Shown here in pieces: positions 41,504 through 42,502 of a stretch of 42,502 nucleotides of DNA. The stretch is from Polyangiaceae bacterium (GTDB taxonomy: Bacteria; Myxococcota_A; Polyangia; Polyangiales; Polyangiaceae): assembly GCA_023150915.1 (NCBI GenBank), contig JAKLKA010000053.1:1-42502 (forward strand). The letters run 5' to 3'. Made by a program: the position numbers and the translations under genes. Every line of letters begins with the position of its first letter. The stretch's first letter is position 1. A model generated the notes under the pieces. It was not told where the DNA came from. It saw nothing but the letters and a program-made list of their open reading frames with translations, and ran no database searches.

Positions 41504-42502
41504 TCAGTTCGGCGCGCAGGTCACGCGGGTTCCGCTGCTGGCGCCGCAGCTGCCGCAGCTGACGCTGGTGGTCTGCGAGCTGACGTGGAAGCCCGCCGGG
41601 CACACACTGCTGCACGCGGCGAAGGTGCCGCCGCTGGGGATCTGACTGCAGGTGTAGCGCTTGCCGTTGCTGCTGCCGCAGCTGCCGCAGCTGGTGCTGC
41701 ACGACGTGCTCGACTCGTAGTAGCCCGATGGGCACGGGCTGCAAGAGTTGAAGCTCGAGCCCGCGCTCTGACTGCAAGTGAAGCGTTGCCCATTGCTGCT
41801 GCCGCAGCTGCCGCAGCTGGTGCTGCACGACGTGCTCGACGGATGGTAGCCACTCGGGCAGCTCTCGCAGGCATTGAACGACGACCCGCCGACCTGGCTG
41901 CAGGTGAAGCGCTGTCCGTTGCTGCTGCCGCAGCTGCCACAGCTGGTGCTGCACGACGTGCTGCTCTGATAGTAGCCCCCAGGGCAGCCGCCACAGGCAT
42001 TGAACGACGTGCCGCACGCCGGGCTGCAATTCGCACGCGGTCCGTTCGGAGGCCCGCAGCTGCTCGAGCAACTGACCGAAGCGGCGTAGTGCGTCGCAGG
42101 GCAAGTGGTGCCGCACTGATAGAAGCTGGTCGGCGCGGAGCCCCCCACGCAGCTTCCGCTCTGGCACTTCTCGTCGCCGTTGCAGAAGTTGCCATCGCTG
42201 CAGTTCGCGTCGGTGGTGCACTGCGGCGTTCCGCCGCTCCCACCGCCGCCCGCCGGCACTCCGCCGCCGCCCGTCGGCACTCCGCCACCGCCGCTCGGCA
42301 CTCCGCCACCGCCGCTCGGCACTCCGCCACCGCCGCTCGGCACTCCGCCACCGCCGTTCGGTCCTCCGCCACCGCCCGTCGGCACTCCGCCGCCGCCGCT
42401 CGGCACTCCGCCGCCGCCCGTCGGCACTCCGCCGCCGCTCGGTGCTCCGCCGCCGCCGGTGACGCCGCCGCCGTCGGGCGCGCCGCCGCTGCCACCGTTG
42501 CT
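41504..42502 (-). CDS. Gly-repeat and Cys-repeat surface protein (5' end missing)
   Basis: The C-terminal 332 residues of a protein that runs off the window edge; the N-terminus is not visible but is probably a lipoprotein or secretion signal. The first 91 visible residues are Gly-rich with GGGGVPS-type heptads. Then CTTDANCSDGNFCNGDEKCQ and SGSCVGG form a six-Cys unit of a type common in myxobacterial extracellular proteins. Four to five cysteine repeats of about 42 residues follow, each of form CPSGYYxSSTSCSTSCGSCG, then SSNGQRFTCSQ and GSSFNxC. The last is shortened and ends TRVTCAPN. No domain family is recognised for the 42-residue units; they look like disulfide-bonded EGF/TNFR-like modules. 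It converges with the SUMF1 gene 23 bases away. Confidence 0.75.
   Translation of the reverse strand, partial: SNGGSGGAPDGGGVTGGGGAPSGGGVPTGGGGVPSGGGGVPTGGGGGPNGGGGVPSGGGGVPSGGGGVPSGGGGVPTGGGGVPAGGGGSGGTPQCTTDANCSDGNFCNGDEKCQSGSCVGGSAPTSFYQCGTTCPATHYAASVSCSSSCGPPNGPRANCSPACGTSFNACGGCPGGYYQSSTSCSTSCGSCGSSNGQRFTCSQVGGSSFNACESCPSGYHPSSTSCSTSCGSCGSSNGQRFTCSQSAGSSFNSCSPCPSGYYESSTSCSTSCGSCGSSNGKRYTCSQIPSGGTFAACSSVCPAGFHVSSQTTSVSCGSCGASSGTRVTCAPN
41603..41986 (-). repeat. three imperfect tandem repeats of about 126 bp coding Cys modules
   Basis: On the minus strand, units begin at 41986, 41860 and 41734, with lengths 126, 126 and 132 bases. Each includes the run AGCTGCGGCAGCTGCGGCAG or a near copy. 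A divergent unit (42103-41987) precedes and a shortened one (41602-41507) follows. Confidence 0.85.
42232..42457 (-). repeat. 21-bp repeats coding GGGGVPS
   Basis: The Gly-rich part has about ten heptads of form GGGGVP(S/T/A/N), encoded by 21-base DNA units (plus strand GCCGCTCGGCACTCCGCCACC). Several neighbouring units are identical. This is coding sequence, not a CRISPR array, because no unique spacers occur. Confidence 0.9.

Noticed and set aside
42232-42457. tandem repeats as a CRISPR or centromere-like array
   Set aside because: There are no spacers; the units encode GGGGVPS heptads in an open frame.

Overview
This window is a stretch of a very GC-rich bacterial chromosome, packed with genes on both strands and almost free of intergenic space. 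I infer a myxobacterium of the Polyangia/Sorangiineae type. The reasons are: a serine/threonine kinase with the HRDVSPQN catalytic loop; several lipoproteins whose lipobox is followed by a long Gly/Ser/Ala/Thr-rich linker; a DUF4388(PATAN)-J-domain fusion; a PilZ protein with an Ala/Pro tail; and a branched-chain 2-oxoacid dehydrogenase set like the Myxococcus esg locus. I see no insertion sequence, phage gene, tRNA, rRNA or CRISPR array. The content is chromosomal core plus lineage-specific envelope genes.

Layout. 1-5743: the tail of an unidentified gene, then DUF1015, tsaC and purD on the minus strand, a PilZ gene on the plus strand, and a ddl/dCMP-deaminase pair on the minus strand. 5836-10698: an envelope region with a coiled-coil membrane protein, a DUF4398/OmpA-like lipoprotein, a tandem PH-like membrane protein, and two overlapping exported TPR proteins. 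10717-14765: purA-hisZ, a HemQ/chlorite-dismutase-like protein and a HAD phosphatase. 14747-18385: a run of four minus-strand genes (PATAN-J-domain fusion, very long MerR-type regulator, small secreted Cys protein, lipid kinase). 18386-20189: a near-perfect palindrome, a protein with a histone-H1-like basic tail, and obgE. 20196-26662: a Gly-rich lipoprotein, dnaB, rplI, rpsR, rpsF, pth, rplY and prs, all on the minus strand, with a strong hairpin between rplI and dnaB.

26824-35687: a small TM2-like protein, a receptor-type Ser/Thr kinase paired with an exported TPR protein, the three genes for E1alpha, E1beta and E2 of a branched-chain 2-oxoacid dehydrogenase, a zinc-ribbon membrane protein overlapping a TerB-like gene, and lipA. 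LipA would make the lipoyl cofactor that the E2 needs. 35729-42502: two overlapping lipoprotein genes (carboxypeptidase-regulatory-like and VWA), mtnA-gatB, a SUMF1-type lipoprotein, and the C-terminal part of a protein built from GGGGVPS repeats and about 42-residue cysteine repeats that runs off the right edge.

Translation appears tightly coupled. Nine neighbouring pairs overlap by the 4-base ATGA/GTGA arrangement and two more by one base. Two convergent pairs overlap at their 3' ends. The least explained parts are the 14747-19160 block (PATAN-J fusion, MerR fusion, palindrome, basic-tailed protein) and the repeat-rich surface lipoproteins.
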